Shown here: in pieces, positions 29,801 through 35,800 of the stretch
How positions within the stretch are numbered: the stretch's first letter is position 1
How the letters are laid out: each line of letters starts with the position of its first letter
Assembly (NCBI GenBank): GCA_964462125.1
Contig: CAYWXT010000017.1
Span: 1 to 38,298, forward strand
Reading direction: 5' to 3'
Source of the DNA: JAWLFY01 sp964462125
Lineage (GTDB): Bacteria; Planctomycetota; Planctomycetia; Pirellulales; Pirellulaceae
Length of the DNA: 38,298 nucleotides
Position numbers and translations under genes: made by a program
The notes under the pieces: model-generated
Told to the model about the DNA's origin: nothing
Databases searched by the model: none
Seen by the model: only the letters and a program-made list of their open reading frames with translations

Positions 29801-32800
29801 GTTGGGCGATGAACTCGTCGCGCTCCAACGCGGTGGCCGAAGCGAGAATGTGGAACTGGAAGGCGACGTCCGCCGGATCCATGAAGCCCAACCCGCCCTG
29901 CGTCGGCAATCGGTCCCAAACATCTTTGAGCACTGGATGGATCTCTTCCAATCCATCAGGACCCTGTTCCTCAAGGAGCTTCGCATGTTCTCGAGTCTGC
30001 TCTGATTCGTTGAGCTTCTCGATCAATGCCTCAAAGTCCTTGTCCAGGATTTCGTTCAAACCCGGATAGACCTGCACGTTGAAATTGAAACCGGTAAAGG
30101 CTCGGTTGGGAAAATCGACGACGTACCCCGGAGCGAGGATCTCTCCGTCGGTATTGACCGCCGAATCGAGACTCGCCCAAGGAATGTCTGCGTCGATATC
30201 AGGACGGCCTCGCAGGTTGTTGCCATGGAAAGTCAGGAATCGTTTGCCGAGAGCGGGGTTTTCTCCGAGTTCCGGAACGCCGAACTGGAAATGAACGTAA
30301 GGAATGTCGACGTTGGTGATGCTCTGCAGCGAGAATCCATATCGCCCGAATTCTCCCATCCCAAGCACTTCCGGGCCGCCCAGTCCCACCGTGACGTCTG
30401 GCTCCAGCGCCCGTTCGACAAGATAGCGATAGTGGATCACCGCCTCTTCGCCATCGGGATTGATTACCTTGACGTCGTACAGCCCATGTGGAGAATCTTG
30501 GAAATCGAAAGTGGCGATGATTCGAGTGGCATCAATGACTTCGTAGCGGTCCGGCTCGAACTCGGCGAAACCGGGACGGACCAGCTTGACGATTGCGTTT
30601 TCATGGAACTGCGCGCCGCGAATGGTGGTGGTCACCCAACGACTGTCGCCACCCCGGTCGGTTGCAATATCGGTGATCGTCAGCGGTAAGACTTCAGCCA
30701 GCAGGGTCGCGGGTGTATCCGACGACGGCTGGGAAACTCCTCGCACTCGGATGAAATACTCGCCCGGTTCGGTGGAGGGAATGATCGCCGTCGGTTCGGC
30801 AGCTAGCGGCCCTTCGGAGACGACGTCAAAACGGATATCGTCGGGCACCGCCCCTTGGCGGATGAAGATCATGTTGGCCGCATCTTCGGCCGGCGTGTTC
30901 AGGCTCAGCCGGAGCGTATCGCCCAAGTCCGCGTTGATTTGGAATAACTGCTCTTGGCCACTGTTGAGGGTGATCTCCTTTGGGACTCCAACGGTCAGGG
31001 GTTCGACGGTCAACTGAAGCGTATCGGCCGATGCGGTTTGGTTGTTGTCTTCGCCCTCTTGTTCGTAAACCTGGTCGAAGATGTCGGCGCGGACGAGAAT
31101 GCGGTAACTGCCGGGATCTACGGGGGGGAGACTCGTGGTCAATTCCGCCGTATAGCTTTCGCCGGGAGCAAGCGGTCCATCGGTTCGGATGCGACCCAGT
31201 CTTCGATCCCCTACGTCCCAGGTGGCGTCTTCGGAGAGATAGACGGCGTCGCTCCATCGTCCATTGGATGGGAAATCGCCGTGATTGCTGGCGGTCCATT
31301 GGATCGTGACGGCGTCGCCCACTTGCGCCGATGGTGGGATGTCGATGGAATCGATCTGCAAGTCGGAAGGGGGCGGTGGCTCGATCACCATCGGCTCGCT
31401 GGGGGTGGCGTTGTTATCGTCCACCGCTTCCAATACGACTCCGGTCGAACTCGGCTCACGGGGATCGGTCACCACGAAGACGAAGAACGAGCCAGTCCGG
31501 TCGCTGGGGACATCCAGCGTTTGCGTCCGAGTGTATGCGTCGCTTGCATCGAGGGCTCCTTCACGTTCGAAGCGGCCCAGAAACCGGTCGCTGTGAAGGT
31601 CCAGAAACTCATCGCGTGAGAGAAAGATCCAGTCTTCCCACTCGGTCCGAGCAGGTCGCGTCTCATTAGGCGGAGTGGGACCGGTTCCGGTATTGGTGAC
31701 CGTATACGTCAGGTCGAAGGTTTGTCCGGTCAGCGTTCGCTCGGGCACTTCGACGCTGGTGACCTGCAGGTCTGCCAATCCACTGGGATCCACCGGCATC
31801 GCCGCGGCGGTGACGTTGTTTCCCTCGTCCTGGAACTCGAGCACGCGTCCCATGCGACGTTGCCCTTCTGGAAAGACCTGCGTTTTTGTGCCGAAAAGAC
31901 TGAGCCCTGGACCTTCCGGGGGAGCCTCGCCGCGAAGATTAGAATCGGCAAATACGAGAACGTGGAAGTCGCCTTCGATGCCATGGGGCAGCTGAACTTC
32001 GGTGGACGCGGTGTACGCCTGGCCTTGCTCAAGGTTGCCCTCTCGCTGAATATCGCCCAGGAATTGATCACTCGTGTCGAGCGACGAATCGGCCGAGAGG
32101 TAGACCCGATCGACCCAATCGTTCTCGCGGGTGGCGCGGGTGCCCGCGTTGGTAACGGTCCAGCTGACGGGAATCGTCTGCCCCGCTTGTGGTGGCGTGT
32201 CGGGGACCTGCAGATCGGTGACCTGGAGGTCGGGTTCGCGGTAGGTGACTGGGATCGGTGTTTGACTGCGGTTGTTGTCTGTCGGTTCCAGGACATGCGT
32301 TTCGAAAAAGGATCGGTCGATAGAGTTGCGGCTGCTATGTCGGTCGGGCCGGCCGTCGATGTTGGCCTCGACGTAAACGTAGAACTCGCCGCCGATGCCC
32401 CGCGGCAGATCGACTTCAGCAGTTCGGGTGTAGGTGTCACCGGTTTCCAAACGTTCCGGTGGGCTGACGGCGAACTTGCCGAGTCTTACGGCGCGGCGCG
32501 TGTCGAAGCTTGAATCGGGTGAGAACCAGAGCTGGTCGTTCCAGTATCGTGCTCCCTCCCAAACGGGTCCGCCGGTGTTTTCAACCGTCCATTCGATGGT
32601 CGTCGTTTCGCCCGAAAAGCTTTCCTCCGGTACGGTGATGGAGGTGACTTGCAGGTCCGCAGGCGATAGCGGGCTCACATCGGTCGCCGTCGTCGCCGTG
32701 TTGTTGTCGGTGAACTCCCCTTCGGAGGAAATCGGACCGGTTTGGACGATGATTTCGTTCCCCTGTGCCGTCGGCGATAGATCGAACGTTCGAGTGGCGG

Positions 32801-35800
32801 TGTAGCTTTCGCCGGGATCCAGTTCCCCGCTGTGCCGCACGCGAGGGAAGCTTTGCCTTGGCGTATCCGGTCCGTCCAACCAAATCCGGTCGAACCAACC
32901 GCTCCGCTGCGTCGGTCCCGGTCCGACATTGGTCACCGTCCAAGTGACGGTGAACGCGTCGCCGCCTTGGGCCGCAGCGTCGGCGGTGACCGAAGTCACG
33001 GCCAAATCGGCCGGCGGTTCGGGCGGAGAGGAGAGGACGGTGATCGGGCGAGCCTTGTAGTTGTTGTTATCTGGTTCGTTCGGTTCATCAGGATTGATGT
33101 TGATATCCAGCGTCTCTTCGATGACGTTGTTGAATGTGTCGGCCCAGGGGGTGATGAAGAAGTCGCCCGAAACATCGTCAGGAAGGCGGACCGTGACCGT
33201 CCGTTGGTATCCCTGTTCCACTTCCAACAATCCGCTGTGCGAGATGACTTTCAAACGGCCCGCTTCCAGGTCGCTCACCTCCGGAAGATCCTGGCGATCT
33301 GATGATCGGCGGGCGTCGGGCTTTTCCCGTGTCGGGGCGAGCCAGACCGTATCGTTCCAACGGTCATTGCCACTTCGTGTGAAAGTCTCGCCGGTCCCCA
33401 AGTTGGTGACTTCATAACTCACCTCGATTTCCGTTCCGGCAAATGCTTGATCGGGAGCCACGACATTGCTGGTCACCAGATCCGCCGGCGGCAACGGTTC
33501 AACCTTCAGTGGGATGCCCAGCGTGTTGTTGTTTTCGTTCGGGAACTCGTCGACGTTGTCGCCCGAGTCTGTCTCCGCGATCAGATAGACGGTGCCGCGC
33601 ATTCGTTGGGGAATTCGGATTCCGGAGATCTCTTGCACGTATTGCTCCCCAGGCTGCAGAGCAGCGGCATTGCGGGGAGATCCCACCGTGATGTCGTCAG
33701 GAGTGAGTTCGTTATCGAGCGACAGGTAAAGTGTGTCGTTCCAACGCGACGGGGTCGCGACTTGGCCTTGGTTGATCACGACAAACTCGGCGGAGATGGC
33801 TCCACCGGCAACCGCATCCTCGGGAGCCGTCATCGAATGCACCTGCAGGTCTGGTCGGGCGGACAATTCAATCAGAATCGTCTCGTCGGAGAGCTGATTG
33901 TTGCCGTCTTGGCCGTGTTCGTAGAGGTTGCCGCCAACGTTCGTCTCCACGACCAGCCGAAACAGCCCTTGGGCATCGTTTGGCAGACGCAACTGCTCCG
34001 TTCGCGTATAGGACTTACCAGCGTTGAGTCCATCACGGAAGCGGAATGTTCCGACCGTGATTCTGTCGTTGCCGCCGACCTGTTCCAGCCGCAAATGATC
34101 TTTCCAGGAACTGCTCGCCACACCCGTCCCTTGGTTGGCGACGGTCCAGCTGACATCGATCGTTTCACCCGACAACACCTGCTCTGGCAGCACCGCTTCG
34201 GTCACGGTCAGATCGGGCGGTGGCGTCAAACTCACCTCAATCGCCTGCGATGCAGCCGTGTTGTTGTGATCGAGTCCGAACTCGAACGGACCGCCGGTCG
34301 TGACCAGGACATAGACGGTCCCCGTTAAGCCATGGGGCAATGTCACCTCAGCCGATCGGTCGTAGCCCTCATCGACGTCAAGTGGCCCGACATGTTCGAA
34401 GCGGCCGACGCTGGTGATGATGTTCTGGCCGTCGGGATCTCGCGCCAAACGGACCCGATCGTTCCAACTCGCCTGATCGGTCAAACCGATTCCCTGGTTT
34501 TCCACCCTCCAGCTGACCTCGAGGGGCTGGCCGCTCGCCGCGGTCACGGGAGCCTCGACCGAGGAGGTCACCAAATCGGCGTATGGCTGTGGGGCGACCG
34601 CCACGAGATGGTCTGCGTTCGCCGTGTTGTTCGATTTCAAGCCATTTTCAAAGACCACCCGTTCCGCATCGGTTTGCACGAACAGGTGGAAGCGGCCCTG
34701 AAAGCGGGGCGGCAACAAGAAAGATTCGTTCCGCGTGTAGGATTCCTCAACGGGCAACCCTCCGCTATGGGTGAACTCGGCAAGCAACGTATCGTCACTA
34801 TTGCCCAAAGTTTCATCTTCCGAGGCGATGATCCGGTCGATCCAGGTGTGCGTGACTCCGGCCCCGGTTCCCTCGTTGGTAACCGTCCAACTGACAGAGA
34901 TCCTCGCCGGGTCGTCCACTAAAAGCTCAGGTGCGTTCACATCACTGGCGACCAGATCGGCGTAGGGCGCCAGATCGATTTGAATCGGTGACGAAGCCGT
35001 GTTATTGCTTTCGCCTCCACGTTCAAACACCGCGTCGCCGGAGTCGGTAACCAGCAACAAGTGATGGCTTCCTGAAACGTCAATCGGCAAGTTCAGGTCG
35101 AGTGTTGCGCCATAGCTGGCCGACGCAGTCAACGGCCCCGTGTGCGTTCTTTCACCGAGCAAGCGATCATCATCGCTTAGCGTTGGGTCGTCCGAAAGAT
35201 AGATCTGGTCGGTCCAGCTGCCGGGCGCTGTTCCACTGCCCGAGTTTGTAATCGTCCACTCCAAACTGACGGTATCGCCCGAAGTCGCCGTGCTCGGCGC
35301 GGCGTCGATTTGCGGCGCCAGGTCTGGGTGGGTGATCTGAAGGGGGTCGGAAACCCGCAGGTTGTTCCCTTCGCCGCTTCCTTCAAAGACAGCATCGTCG
35401 TCATCGCTCACCACAATAAATTGATACGAACCATCATCAACGCTCGGGAGGGTGATCTCCGCGGAAATTTGATATTCACCGGAACTGGCGAGATTGTCGG
35501 TCCGTTCGACACTTGCCAGAAGCTCTGCGCCGTTCAGGTTGTCGTCGCTGGAGAAGTAAAGCCGGTCGACCCATGTCGCCTCGGCCAAGCCGGGGCCACT
35601 GTTGGTCACGGTCCACTCGACTGTCGCTGTCTCGGTCGGTTCCCCTTGGTCCGGCGCAGCGATGTCCGACACCTGCAGATCAGGGTCGGGTCGGCGAGTG
35701 ACGTCGATCGGGGTGGTTGTGCGGCCGAAGTTGTTGTCGTCGTGTGTTTTTTCGAAAACCTCACCGGCAACATCAGCCAGTACGAACAGATGGAAACTCC

